Shown: positions 1 to 8,252, numbered from the stretch's first letter. The stretch: 64,000 nt of DNA from Aggregatibacter actinomycetemcomitans (GCF_003130205.1 NZ_NRDF01000002.1:110337-174336), one strand, 5' to 3'. Notes: generated from the sequence alone by a model not told the origin. Made by a program: numbers and translations.

Positions 1-1
1 G

Positions 2-77
2 TGGTGGGCGATACCGGTCTCGAACCAGTGACCCCCTCCTTGTAAGGGAGGTGCTCTCCCAACTGAGCTAATCGCCC
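2..77 (-). tRNA. tRNA-Val (anticodon UAC)
   Basis: The complement folds as a complete 76-nt tRNA: acceptor strands GGGCGAT/ATCGCCC, a D-arm with AGCTCAGTTGGGAGAGC, anticodon loop CTTACAA with anticodon TAC, a T-loop TTCGAGA and an encoded CCA end. It is read leftwards from base 77. The window probably starts inside a tRNA cluster. Confidence 0.95.
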
Positions 78-113
78 ACGTCGTTACATTGACAACATTG
101 AGAAACTTTGAAG

Positions 114-188
114 TGGTGAGAACATCGGTTTCGAACTCTTGGCGCTTTTCTTATCAAGAATTCTCCTACCTAAGCTAACCGTAACCGC
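114..188 (-). pseudogene. Decayed tRNA-like sequence
   Basis: On the complement there is a D-arm-like stretch (TTAGCTTAGGTAGGAGA), a 7-nt loop TTGATAA that would present anticodon GAT (Ile), a T-loop-like GTTCGAAAC and a terminal ACCA. The two would-be acceptor strands do not pair, and the anticodon stem has only three paired positions. I read it as a dead tRNA copy beside the functional tRNA-Val. Confidence 0.45.
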
Positions 189-362
189 CCTCAGCGTTGT
201 GAGCGAGCATTATAATTGCTCAATGATTTCAGTCAACAAATTTTTGCCAAAAATCCGTCGGTTGTTTCAAAAATAGGCATAAAACACTATTTTTCCTTAT
301 GAATTCAATGAACCCGTAGTACAATACCGCACAATTATTTGCATTAGAAAAAGGGTTATAAA

Positions 363-1808
363 ATGAAATTAGAGGCATTATTTGATTTGGATCCAAATGT
401 GAAAGTGCGTACCCGTTTTGCGCCAAGCCCGACCGGTTATTTACATGTCGGCGGTGCCAGAACCGCACTTTATTCTTGGTTATATGCAAAACATAACCAT
501 GGTGAATTTGTGTTGCGTATCGAAGATACTGATTTGGAACGCTCCACCCCGGAAGCGACGCAAGCTATTTTAGAAGCGATGGAATGGCTGGATTTGGCAT
601 GGGAACATGGTCCGTATTATCAAACCAAACGTTTTGATCGTTACAATCAGGTGATTGATCAAATGATTGAACAAGGCTTGGCATACCGTTGCTACTGCAC
701 TAAAGAACGCTTGGATGCGTTGCGTCATACACAAGAGAAAAATAAAGAAAAACCGCGTTATGACCGTCATTGCTTGCACGATCACGCCTATCACTCTGCT
801 GACGAACCACACGTTGTGCGTTTTAAAAACCCGACGGAAGGTTCCGTTGTTTTTGATGATGCCGTGCGCGGACGCATTGAAATCAGCAACAGCGAATTGG
901 ACGATTTGATTATCCGTCGCACTGACGGATCACCGACCTACAATTTCTGCGTGGTGGTGGATGACTGGGACATGGGCATTACCCATGTTGTGCGGGGCGA
1001 AGACCACATTAACAACACCCCACGTCAAATTAACATCTTAAAAGCGCTCGATGCACCGATTCCGGTGTATGCCCACGTTTCCATGATTAACGGCGATGAC
1101 GGGCAAAAACTCTCCAAACGCCACGGTGCGGTGAGTGTCATGCAATATCGCGACGAAGGTTATTTGCCGGAAGCGCTCATTAACTATTTGGTGCGCTTAG
1201 GTTGGGGACATGGCGATCAGGAAATCTTTACCCGTGAAGAAATGATTGAATTGTTCGATTTGCATTCCGTCAGCAAATCCGCCAGTGCGTTTAATACGGA
1301 AAAATTATTGTGGTTGAACCATCATTATATTCGTGAATTACCGGCAGACTATGTAGCGAAACATCTGGCATGGCAATATCGGGATCTTGGCATTGACACC
1401 GCCAACGGTCCAGCATTAACGGAAATTGTCGCCATGTTGGCGGATCGCTGCAAAACTTTACGGGAAATGGCATTGGCAAGCCGTTATTTCTTTGAAGAAT
1501 TCGACGAATTTGATGAAGCCGCGGCGAAAAAACATTTCAAAGCCGGTTCCGTAGAGGCCCTCGAGAAAGTAAAAGAAAAACTGACCGCACTTTCCGGCTG
1601 GGATTTACATTCCATTCATGAAGCCATTGAACAAACCGCCGCCGAATTAGAGGTCGGCATGGGCAAAGTGGGGATGCCTTTGCGTGTTGCCGTTACCGGT
1701 GCGGGGCAATCGCCGTCAATGGATGTCACCCTGGTGGGTATCGGACGCGAACGTGCATTAAAGCGAATTCAACGTGCCATTGATTTTATTCAGGCACAAA
1801 ACGCTTAA
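363..1808 (+). CDS. gltX: Glutamyl-tRNA synthetase
   Basis: Charges tRNA-Glu with glutamate in the cytoplasm. The 481-aa product is full length for a bacterial class I GluRS. The HIGH-type motif appears near residues 17-30 as [16 protein letters not shown], and the KMSKS-type signature as KLSKRHGA near residue 244. The ATG at 363 directly precedes the conserved [11 protein letters not shown] block, so the start is well placed. The gene is flanked by tRNA genes and appears monocistronic: tRNA-Ala downstream has its own promoter. Confidence 0.97.
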   Translation: MKLEALFDLDPNVKVRTRFAPSPTGYLHVGGARTALYSWLYAKHNHGEFVLRIEDTDLERSTPEATQAILEAMEWLDLAWEHGPYYQTKRFDRYNQVIDQMIEQGLAYRCYCTKERLDALRHTQEKNKEKPRYDRHCLHDHAYHSADEPHVVRFKNPTEGSVVFDDAVRGRIEISNSELDDLIIRRTDGSPTYNFCVVVDDWDMGITHVVRGEDHINNTPRQINILKALDAPIPVYAHVSMINGDDGQKLSKRHGAVSVMQYRDEGYLPEALINYLVRLGWGHGDQEIFTREEMIELFDLHSVSKSASAFNTEKLLWLNHHYIRELPADYVAKHLAWQYRDLGIDTANGPALTEIVAMLADRCKTLREMALASRYFFEEFDEFDEAAAKKHFKAGSVEALEKVKEKLTALSGWDLHSIHEAIEQTAAELEVGMGKVGMPLRVAVTGAGQSPSMDVTLVGIGRERALKRIQRAIDFIQAQNA

Positions 1809-1844
1809 TATTTAATCTGATGACATTGAATTGAAAATTTAATA

Positions 1845-1873
1845 TTGACAGACAAAGGGGCGGAATCTATTAT
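1845..1873 (+). promoter_or_regulatory. Promoter of tRNA-Ala
   Basis: A perfect -35 TTGACA (1845-1850) and a -10 TATTAT (1868-1873) are separated by 17 bases. They lie 14 bases before the mature tRNA 5' end at 1887, with a GC-rich discriminator typical of stable RNA promoters. Confidence 0.8.
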
Positions 1874-1886
1874 AGCCGCCACTTAC

Positions 1887-1962
<76 letters not shown>

Positions 1963-1985
1963 AATTTTATAGCTTTATCAATTAG

Positions 1986-3032
1986 TTAGTGATTGATAAG
2001 GTTTTTTCCTTTTTGTGTTTGTGCCAATTTTGTGGCAAAAAGTTGAACATTGTTGGCGTGGTTTTGTAAATGCTCAACAGATAAATGCGCATATTTTCTC
2101 ACGGTGTCTGATTTACTCCACCCGCCCAACTCTTGCAGCACATATAACGGCGTTCCGGACATAATGTGTCTTGTCGCCCAAGTATGGCGCAAGTCGTGAA
2201 AACGGAAGTCTTTGATTCCAGCTCGTTGTAATGCCGCGCGGAACGCTTTAGTGTTTGCAATGCGAACCGGCTTGCCTTTATATGTGAACACGTTTTCTTT
2301 GTGCTTGCCAAATTGTGATACAATCACTTCAATAGCTTTGCCGTTTAACGGTACGCCAATGCTATTACCTGTTTTTGATTGTTCCGAATTTATCCAAGCC
2401 TGTCTTTTGGATAAGTCAATTTGCGACCATTTTAGCTGCGTGATGTTCGACATTCTCAACCCAGTCAAAATAGCAAATTGAACAATTGGCTTTAAGTGTT
2501 CCGGCAATTCTTCTATGAGCCTTATTTCTTCGTGTTCGGTCAACCATCGTACACGTCGTTTGGGCTCAGGTAATAATTTTATTGCAGGGCATTTATCCAA
2601 CCAATCCCACTCAACCGCCGCTCTTAATATCACTCTTATCTGCTGCAAAACGGCATTAATTGTTCTTGCCTTAACGCCTTCCTTCGCTTTTTCATATTGG
2701 ATGAATTTTATTAAAGTGCGGTCAATTTCGTTGAGTTTTTTATCACCAAGATATTTATCAAGCCATACTAACCCGTAAAGCATGTTTCTATCTTGTTTGC
2801 GCTTTGGCTTTTCATCAAGCCATTGTACTACGGCTTCTTGCCAGGAATAATTTGGGCGCTCACCAAGTTTAAATACTCGCCAGCATTCGTTATATTCCTT
2901 TGAGGCTAATTGCTGCGCTTGATTTTTGTCTGAAGTCCTAGCGCTTCGGCGTACGCGCTCACCATTTGGCGACGTGAACGAGTAATGCCAGATTTCCCCT
3001 CTTTTCTTGAGGGAGATGATTTGACGTGACAT
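1986..3032 (-). CDS. int: Phage tyrosine integrase
   Basis: Catalyses site-specific recombination between phage and tRNA-gene attachment sites. The 348-aa protein has an N-terminal arm-binding/SAM-like core-binding region (about 1-150) and a C-terminal catalytic domain. Visible catalytic elements are the first Arg in TGLRMSN, the HDLRHTWATRH block (H-x-x-R) and the tyrosine in KYAHLS near residue 317. The start at 3032 has AAGGAG about 7 bases upstream. Its 5' end overlaps the excisionase-like gene by about 127 bp in another frame, which is unusually long. The gene looks intact although much of the prophage is gone. Confidence 0.93.
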   Translation of the reverse strand: MSRQIISLKKRGEIWHYSFTSPNGERVRRSARTSDKNQAQQLASKEYNECWRVFKLGERPNYSWQEAVVQWLDEKPKRKQDRNMLYGLVWLDKYLGDKKLNEIDRTLIKFIQYEKAKEGVKARTINAVLQQIRVILRAAVEWDWLDKCPAIKLLPEPKRRVRWLTEHEEIRLIEELPEHLKPIVQFAILTGLRMSNITQLKWSQIDLSKRQAWINSEQSKTGNSIGVPLNGKAIEVIVSQFGKHKENVFTYKGKPVRIANTKAFRAALQRAGIKDFRFHDLRHTWATRHIMSGTPLYVLQELGGWSKSDTVRKYAHLSVEHLQNHANNVQLFATKLAQTQKGKNLINH

Positions 3033-3229
3033 ATATTCTCCTTATGCCCCGCCTCTTGCTCGGGGTGATCTTTATCCTTTTTCAAGAATTTTTCAAGCTC
3101 TTCAACATCAAATTTCCATTTTCTTCCGATCTTGTAAGCGGGTATTTCTTCTTTGTTTGCCATCTCCCGTAGTGTGACGGGGTGCATATCAAGTATTTTC
3201 GCCGCTTTATTTGTGCCTATTAATTCCAT
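2906..3229 (-). CDS. Excisionase-like helix-turn-helix protein
   Basis: A 107-aa protein with an N-terminal MerR/excisionase-type winged helix: NKAAKILDMHPVTLREM reads as helix-turn-helix, followed by IPAYKIGRKWKFDVEELEKFL as the wing and helix. Such proteins bend the attachment site and steer integrase towards excision. I chose ATG 3229 because GGAG sits a few bases upstream; an in-frame ATG at 3253 would add eight residues. The basic C-terminal tail (from about residue 65) is encoded inside the start of int in another reading frame. It may be unconstrained read-through or a real extension. Confidence 0.75.
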   Translation of the reverse strand: MELIGTNKAAKILDMHPVTLREMANKEEIPAYKIGRKWKFDVEELEKFLKKDKDHPEQEAGHKENICHVKSSPSRKEGKSGITRSRRQMVSAYAEALGLQTKIKRSN

Positions 3230-3268
3230 ACTTTCTCCAAAAATAAAGCCCATTTGTGCGCTTATTAT

Positions 3269-3583
3269 CTAATCAATATCACGGTTTAATATTTCGCTTA
3301 TCTTGTCACCTGATTTCTGCTGAATGAAATCATTTATCACTTTATACAATCGCCATTTGTATTTAAGAGGTATATTTGTGCTTGGACCGTTTTTAATTGA
3401 TATTTCCATTTCGTAGAAATATTGGAACCCACGAATTGTTAATTCTTTTGATTTATGCTGAAGGTAATAACCATCAAAATCCCATTCTTCACTATGCTTA
3501 GAAAGGCTAGCGCATAGCTCAAGATATACACCGTTAAGTGGATAGATAAAAGAACATAACCAAGATATAAAATATTTTAACAT
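3269..3583 (-). CDS. Small prophage protein of unknown function
   Basis: A 104-aa product I do not recognise. ATG 3583 is preferred over an upstream start because AGGAGA lies 8 bases before it. The N-terminus (MLKYFISWLCSFIYPLNGVY) is hydrophobic enough for a membrane anchor or uncleaved signal; the rest is polar and aromatic, ending in a charged DKISEILNRDID tail. It lies between the KilAC-type gene and xis in the leftward operon, so it is probably expressed with them from the left promoter. Confidence 0.5.
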   Translation of the reverse strand: MLKYFISWLCSFIYPLNGVYLELCASLSKHSEEWDFDGYYLQHKSKELTIRGFQYFYEMEISIKNGPSTNIPLKYKWRLYKVINDFIQQKSGDKISEILNRDID

Positions 3584-3652
3584 TTGAATTTCTCCTGTTT
3601 TGATAAAAATAAAAAACCGCACAAAAGTGCGGTAAAGTTTAAGAAGATTTTT

Positions 3653-4051
3653 TTATGCAAGTAGGGTTTGCTTGGGCTGTTCAAGCATTTGAGATAGTTT
3701 GCTTAATCCTTTTGTTGTGACTAAAACTTGAGGATAAACTTTTTCTGTTCCATCCTCTTGTGTAGCCCGATAAATTTTATGCTCTAAATAGCCGCATTTT
3801 AATTTGTCCTGATACGCTACCCATGATTTTCCGCCGGCGCGTCTGTAGATCCAACCATGAGCAAATAAAAATTGATTAAACTTCTTCGGAGGTATCTGTA
3901 AATGTTTTGCCGTTTCAGTTAGGTTCATAGATCCTTCACTTTTTGTGGCAATGCGATCAAAAGCATTTGCCTTTGGAGTAAGCTCAATGACTTTTTCGCA
4001 ATAATTGGTTATTCGTCCAAGTTTAATTTCTGAACTGGATAAGCTAGCCAA
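3653..4051 (-). pseudogene. KilAC-domain antirepressor C-terminal fragment
   Basis: The readable frame (up to 132 aa from a TTG at 4051) carries only the C-terminal KilAC DNA-binding domain of a phage antirepressor. From NAFDRIATKSEGSMNLTE onwards it aligns closely with the second half of the KilA-N gene at 7524-8252: both contain FLFAHGWIY, then W-x-AYQDKL, and end in YPQVLVT-x-KGL-x-KLS. No N-terminal effector domain is present and no good ribosome site precedes the TTG, so it is probably a truncated paralogue. An internal ATG at 3928 could still give a short protein. It is the first gene after the left operators. Confidence 0.65.
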
Positions 4052-4118
4052 TACCCATCAATAACCTGTTTCAAATTTTTAAAGAGCAACTCAAAGTGGT
4101 TTGCTTTGATGTGGGTTA

Positions 4119-4190
4119 TTCTACTTAAAGTAGATTTAATTGCAACCAAAAATTGCATAAAAGTAGAAATGTTTTCTATTAAAAGTAGTA
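4119..4190 (-). promoter_or_regulatory. Left operator/promoter region (OL/pL-like)
   Basis: Two 17-bp operators match those near the repressor gene: TTCTAC-TTAAA-GTAGAT (4119-4135) and TTCTAT-TAAAA-GTAGTA (4174-4190). A weaker third site reads on the complement as TTCTAC-TTTTA-TGCAAT (4168-4152). On the complement, TTGCAA and TAGAAT separated by 16 bases form a plausible pL whose -10 lies inside the first operator. It would drive the leftward KilAC-xis-int operon under repressor control. Confidence 0.65.
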
Positions 4191-4392
4191 AATATTTGAT
4201 TTTTAATTGAATTTATTTTTGACCATTTACTGAATTTGTGACACAGATCACAAAAAAGAGAGTAGATGAGAGTGGGATTTTAAAAAGTGCGGTCGGCGTT
4301 TAGCACAAAATTGAGAAGAAAGGGCAAAATTGAACAAATGAACTTGTTCAGTGAACAAAATAAAGTGCGGTAGGAATTGTGTGCAAAAGAAG

Positions 4393-4409
4393 ACCGCCAC
4401 GAGGGCGGT
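4393..4409 (-). terminator. Terminator of the repressor-cargo operon
   Basis: ACCGCC/GGCGGT arms with a 5-nt loop are followed on the complement by CTTCTTTT. It lies 25 bases beyond the stop of the 155-aa membrane gene, and would insulate the left promoter from read-through. Confidence 0.6.
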
Positions 4410-4433
4410 TTGTTGATGTGGTTGAATGTATTA

Positions 4434-4901
4434 TTAAAGGGTGATGTGCCCAGTTTCTTGATTCACTCTGTCGAAAATGTCATTGTTTAGCTTTTGAATT
4501 GCTAAAAAATTACACATAAAGTAAGGTAGAGAAAGAATAAGCATAGCCCCTGTATATAAAACAACATCAAATTTTAATGTTAGTTCTTGGTTGTGTATAA
4601 GTTTGATTACTGTCCAGTTTTCAGGTGCGGAAAAGCAAACGTAAGCCAAGGTAATTAAAAAAAATTCAACAAAAAACCGGTTTCTTACATCATTAATAGT
4701 ACTGCGGATTTTAGCAATATAGGTTTCATTTCTCACCCCATTAGGTACGATCGTAATGATCAATCCAAGTCCCACACTAAACAAAATACCTGCTACGGTG
4801 TAAAGTACGTTTAGTGTAGCTGCGCTTGGACGATAAGTGCCAATGTTACAAATTAACAACGAAAGTAAAAATGCCAAGATTAATTGAGCGATAATTTTCA
4901 C
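4434..4901 (-). CDS. Four-helix membrane protein, RexB-like candidate
   Basis: A 155-aa protein with four hydrophobic segments, at about residues 2-19, 30-52, 77-93 and 114-138, and short charged loops. Its start overlaps the stop of the upstream 344-aa gene by 4 bp (ATGA), so the two are translationally coupled. Lambda RexB (144 aa, four membrane helices) has the same size and topology. By eye it also shares a TL-x-x-x-Y run before helix 2, a KIR motif after it, and an L-x-N-x-x-x-x-R/E tail. The position matches rexB: last gene of the repressor operon, next to the left operators. In lambda RexB depolarises the membrane when RexA signals infection. Sequence resemblance is weak, so the role is inferred from topology and context. 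Confidence 0.5.
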   Translation of the reverse strand: MKIIAQLILAFLLSLLICNIGTYRPSAATLNVLYTVAGILFSVGLGLIITIVPNGVRNETYIAKIRSTINDVRNRFFVEFFLITLAYVCFSAPENWTVIKLIHNQELTLKFDVVLYTGAMLILSLPYFMCNFLAIQKLNNDIFDRVNQETGHITL

Positions 4902-5932
4902 TGACTGATCTCTTGTAGATAGTGCGCCATAGCTTGTATTAGTTGCTCTTCAACGAGATACCCACTTTCTGTTTTTTCAATTTCAACAGTTTTTGTTTTG
5001 AGCAAATCCCTTCCTTTAACTATGCTCTTTTTATCTTTGGTTTTAAATTTCACATTCTCAATATCGCCTACCGGCTTAAGGGTTGCACCAAGGATTTTTT
5101 CATAGTCTTCCTGAACCATTTTACGCGGTTTTTTAAATTTCACCACCAATTCAGCAGAAATTATTTTAGCAAGGTCTTCAATTTCTTTAAAGTCTGACCT
5201 CTCTCTCAACAGTTTAGGAAGTAATTCCTTAATAACTGCAACATTAAGCCAACTGCGTTTTGTTCCAGTATTTTCCGCATGTTGAGCGGGAACGTTATTT
5301 GGGGTTTTATGGCTATGCGTATTTTGCTCTGATTGAGGTCGCGGAATATCGTTGAATTCAGGGTCGGCAAAAGTTGCCGAAACCAAATCACTGAGCTTAC
5401 ACTCTTTTGGAGGTGAAATCATTGGTGTAATTTCCAAAATTTCATTATTAAGCAACCATGCTAAGTAGGTTTGTAGCTGCTTAATAGTTTGATTTAAAGG
5501 CATGCAGGCAGTAACAAGATAATCGCCAAGGATGGAAAAATAGTAATGGCGTTGGTAAATACCGGCTGTTGCGATTGTACGTTGCTTCAAGTCGTTAATG
5601 CTGAATTTGTGCTCATTTAACAGCTCACTGGTAATATGTTGCACGCCGTTACCTAGCTTCATTCGCAACAATGTACAAAAGAGGGATTGTTGCTTTCCTT
5701 TGCTACTATAGTCCGAAATAAGGTCTTGTTCTTTATTGGCATCGTCAGGATTTAATATCAAACAACGCTGCTCGGCTGAATGTTCGCTTTCTAAAAAATC
5801 CTCGAGTTTTTCTCTTACTTGGCTCGTTGCTGTAGTTGCGTTTGGATTATTGATTTTAAAGGCTCGTAATACTACTTGAACCACTTTAATTTTCTCTTCT
5901 GTTAAAGCTTCTTTTTTAGGTTTTTTAGCCAT
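4898..5932 (-). CDS. Soluble cargo protein, RexA-position candidate
   Basis: A 344-aa soluble protein of unfamiliar sequence, without signal peptide or membrane segment. A Lys-rich start leads to an N-terminal domain (about 10-190). A Pro/Ser/Asn/His-rich linker follows (about 192-226: PRPQSEQN, HKTPNNVPAQH), then a C-terminal Lys/Glu-rich domain (about 230-344). The start at 5932 has AAGGA upstream. It lies 51 bp after the repressor gene, on the same strand, and is coupled to the four-helix membrane gene. Lambda rexA (279 aa) has the same position and partner and senses phage replication complexes. I cannot show homology to RexA; a different superinfection-exclusion protein is equally possible. 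Confidence 0.5.
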   Translation of the reverse strand: MAKKPKKEALTEEKIKVVQVVLRAFKINNPNATTATSQVREKLEDFLESEHSAEQRCLILNPDDANKEQDLISDYSSKGKQQSLFCTLLRMKLGNGVQHITSELLNEHKFSINDLKQRTIATAGIYQRHYYFSILGDYLVTACMPLNQTIKQLQTYLAWLLNNEILEITPMISPPKECKLSDLVSATFADPEFNDIPRPQSEQNTHSHKTPNNVPAQHAENTGTKRSWLNVAVIKELLPKLLRERSDFKEIEDLAKIISAELVVKFKKPRKMVQEDYEKILGATLKPVGDIENVKFKTKDKKSIVKGRDLLKTKTVEIEKTESGYLVEEQLIQAMAHYLQEISQ

Positions 5933-5983
5933 ATTTTTTCCTTAGGTTAGTAGTTATAGATCAACAATATCTAGTGTTAGTTT

Positions 5984-6688
5984 CTATAGTAAAACTGAAT
6001 ACCAAAAGACTTTCCCAATAACTGATATATCTTGCAGGTCTGCTATCTCATCTGGGTGTTCTTCGCTGTTATAACTGCGGATTTTCACTTGTTCGTTTGG
6101 CATATTGTAAAGTAGCTTTATGCGTAATAGCCCACCGTGATTTATTGCGTATATTTTCCCATCTCGGATTGTTTTATTACCAAGATCAATACCAACTGTT
6201 GTTCCATCCGGAATAACCGGTTCCATTGAATTTCCGTCAGCAATCACACATACCGCATTTTCGTACTGTACGCCTTGTTTACGTAGTGTTGCCTTGGAAA
6301 AACGCAATTTGAAGTTGTTATAGTCCGCTATGTCATCAGCAAAGCCGTTTCCAGCAGCAAGGCGAATGTCTTGATAAAACGGCACGGCGTATTCATCGCT
6401 ATTTAGTGGAGTATTGCGATCCCATAAGTCGAATGAGCCAACGTCTTTCACATTAGAAGTTACTTGATTTTCTAAAGAATCGGCTGTTCCGTATTTCAAA
6501 TGAGCAGGGGTAACTCCAAAGTACTTCGCCATAGCTTCAATTTTATTATCTCTCGGGGTTGCAGTGCCTAAAGTGTAGCGTCTAGCCATTTCATAGGTTA
6601 CGCCAATAGCTTTTTGTAAATCCACAATATTTTTGCCTTGTTTAGCCATTAATTCATTAAGTCGGCTTGCTAAATCTGTCATAGACAC
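5984..6688 (-). CDS. CI-like phage repressor (HTH plus S24 peptidase)
   Basis: Maintains lysogeny by binding the operators. The 234-aa protein has an XRE helix-turn-helix at residues 5-60 and an S24/LexA-like domain from about 95 to the end. The autocleavage site is visible as Ala112-Gly113 (RLAAGNGF), the catalytic Ser154 in DGNSMEP and the catalytic Lys191 in RIKLL. RecA-stimulated self-cleavage and SOS induction are therefore expected. It is divergent from the Cro-like gene, with operators in the 105-bp gap, and is the first gene of an operon continuing into the 344-aa and 155-aa genes. All catalytic residues are intact. Confidence 0.92.
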   Translation of the reverse strand: MSMTDLASRLNELMAKQGKNIVDLQKAIGVTYEMARRYTLGTATPRDNKIEAMAKYFGVTPAHLKYGTADSLENQVTSNVKDVGSFDLWDRNTPLNSDEYAVPFYQDIRLAAGNGFADDIADYNNFKLRFSKATLRKQGVQYENAVCVIADGNSMEPVIPDGTTVGIDLGNKTIRDGKIYAINHGGLLRIKLLYNMPNEQVKIRSYNSEEHPDEIADLQDISVIGKVFWYSVLL

Positions 6689-6696
6689 TCCTTCAC

Positions 6697-6780
6697 TTCT
6701 ACTAAAGGTAGAAGATACAAAATTAAAATAGTTGATTCAATTCTATTTTTAGTAGTAGAATATCTCTACTTTAAATAGAA
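6697..6780. promoter_or_regulatory. Right operator region (OR/pR/pRM-like)
   Basis: Three 17-bp sites share one design (TTCTAY-N5-RTAGAA): 6697-6713 is a perfect 6+6 palindrome, 6741-6757 reads TTCTAT-TTTTA-GTAGTA, and 6764-6780 reads CTCTAC-TTTAA-ATAGAA. A rightward promoter fits TTGATT (6732-6737) and TAGAAT (6756-6761), 18 bases apart, with its -10 overlapping the middle operator. Divergent repressor and Cro-like genes flank the region. Confidence 0.75.
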
Positions 6781-6793
6781 TAAAGAGGTTAAA

Positions 6794-6982
6794 ATGCTAC
6801 CAATCGAAAAAGCTTATGAAATCGTGGGCGGTATTTCGGCTATGGCTCGACATTTCAATCTTACCCCTTGGGCTGTTTCCAAGTGGCGTGAAAAAGTGCC
6901 TGCGGAACGTTGCGCAAAGATTGAAGAACTTACAGCCGGAAAAGTTAAGAAATCCGAATTACGTCCTGATTTGTGGGATTAA
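6794..6982 (+). CDS. Cro-like YdaS-family regulator
   Basis: A 62-aa helix-turn-helix protein (IVGGISAMARHFNLTPWAVS as helix-turn-helix, residues 11-30) of the YdaS/Cro-like family found opposite phage repressors. It should bind the same operators as the repressor with reversed preference and favour lytic growth. The start follows an AAAGAGG site. It is the first gene of the rightward early operon, followed by the YmfL-like gene after a 48-bp gap. Confidence 0.8.
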   Translation: MLPIEKAYEIVGGISAMARHFNLTPWAVSKWREKVPAERCAKIEELTAGKVKKSELRPDLWD

Positions 6983-7030
6983 TTTACCAACCTTTACCCA
7001 AAAGAAAACCATAAAAACAAGGCAAAAATT

Positions 7031-7474
7031 ATGGCAATGAAGAAAGTCATTATCGAAATGATAGAGAAGATACCTGGTGGTAAAAGTGCGGTTGCGGGAT
7101 TTCTCGGATTTTCGGAAGCGGAGTTAAACAATCGGCTTTATCAGACGAAGGGGCAACGCTTCAAAAATGAGGAGTTGATCGCGCTACAACTTGAGTATGG
7201 ATGCACTGATTTTATCGAGGAGCTTTGCCGAAATGCCGGCGGTCGTTTTGTGCCGGACGCAATAGTAAGTGAATTAGATGCAGTGGAAATCTCAACTCTG
7301 CAACTGCATGAGTTATCAGCGCGCGGATTGTTGTTTGAAGCATTGGAAAGTGCATTAGCCGACGGCGAAATTACCACCGATGAAGAAGACGTGATCCGCA
7401 AATTATTAAACAAGCATTTAGCGGCGACACAGCATTCAATTGAGTGCGTAATCACGCTGAATAAACGGCAATAA
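7031..7474 (+). CDS. YmfL-family phage regulatory protein (CII position)
   Basis: A 147-aa protein whose first half (MIEKIPGGKSAVAGFLGFSE followed by ELNNRLYQTKG) matches the YmfL-type helix-turn-helix family. That family sits where lambda has cII, right after the Cro-like gene. The C-terminal half is helical and acidic and probably mediates oligomerisation. It is likely to control early transcription, although its target sites cannot be read here. ATG 7037 is an alternative start six bases downstream. Confidence 0.7.
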   Translation: MAMKKVIIEMIEKIPGGKSAVAGFLGFSEAELNNRLYQTKGQRFKNEELIALQLEYGCTDFIEELCRNAGGRFVPDAIVSELDAVEISTLQLHELSARGLLFEALESALADGEITTDEEDVIRKLLNKHLAATQHSIECVITLNKRQ

Positions 7475-7523
7475 AAAACCACCGCTGGAACGGTGGCTGT
7501 TTACACTCACGAGGAGTTAATTA

Positions 7524-8252
7524 ATGAATCAATTAATCGTTATTGATAATACAAAAATTAAACAAGATAGTCAAGGGCGCTATTGCCTTAACGATTTACA
7601 CCGTGCGAGCGGCGGAAATCCTATCCATGCACCAAGTCAATTCTTGCGCCTAAAAGGCACAAAAGACTTTGTGTCGGTGCTGGATAACCACAATGCAAAT
7701 CTGCATTCTGCCCTAGAAATCATCAACGGCGGAACAAATCAAGGTTGCTACGCCGTGGAAAAGCTAGTTTACAAATACGCCGCGTGGATTAATCCGGAAT
7801 TTGAAGTAAAAGTCTATGATACTTTTGACAAGGTAGTAAAAGGCAAATTACAACCAAATCAGACCGCACTTATCCCGCAATCATTTTCCGAGGCGTTAAT
7901 GCTTGCCGCTCAATTACAAGCGGAAAAAGAAAAAAACGCACCAAAAATTGAAGCATTTGATCGTTTAGCAACCGCAACCGAAGGCGCAATGAATCTAACC
8001 AATGCCGCAAAACACCTCCAAATGCAACCAAGAGCATTTACCCAATTTTTATTTGCTCACGGATGGATTTATAAGCGCACTGTTGGATCTGCTTGGATTG
8101 CTTATCAAGACAAATTGCAACGCGGTTATTTAGAGCATAAAGCGCACCCTGTCACACAACCTGACGGGACGGAAAAAATCTACCCTCAAGTATTAGTAAC
8201 TGCAAAGGGTTTAGCCAAACTATCAACAATGCTTAATAAGGCGGTGGCGTGA
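7524..8252 (+). CDS. KilA-N/KilAC antirepressor-type protein
   Basis: A 242-aa two-domain phage regulator. The N-terminal KilA-N domain (about 1-110) shows NDLHRASGGNPIHAPSQFLR, YAVEKLVYKYAAWINPEF and the FEVKVYDTFDKVVKG helix. The C-terminal KilAC domain (about 140-242) shows MNLTNAAKHL, FLFAHGWIY and YPQVLVTAKGL. Such proteins relieve repression or redirect transcription after induction. GAGGAG precedes the ATG. The gene overlaps the HNH gene by one base (TGATG). The fragment at 3653-4051 is a paralogue of its second half. Confidence 0.85.
   Translation: MNQLIVIDNTKIKQDSQGRYCLNDLHRASGGNPIHAPSQFLRLKGTKDFVSVLDNHNANLHSALEIINGGTNQGCYAVEKLVYKYAAWINPEFEVKVYDTFDKVVKGKLQPNQTALIPQSFSEALMLAAQLQAEKEKNAPKIEAFDRLATATEGAMNLTNAAKHLQMQPRAFTQFLFAHGWIYKRTVGSAWIAYQDKLQRGYLEHKAHPVTQPDGTEKIYPQVLVTAKGLAKLSTMLNKAVA

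Larger units (their letters stand above)
4052..4433. other. Gene-free stretch between left operon and cargo operon
   Basis: This 382-bp stretch holds the left operators, an AT-rich filler and uptake signals near 4284 and 4362. A terminator at 4393-4409 closes the leftward cargo operon. I see no gene in it. Confidence 0.6.
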
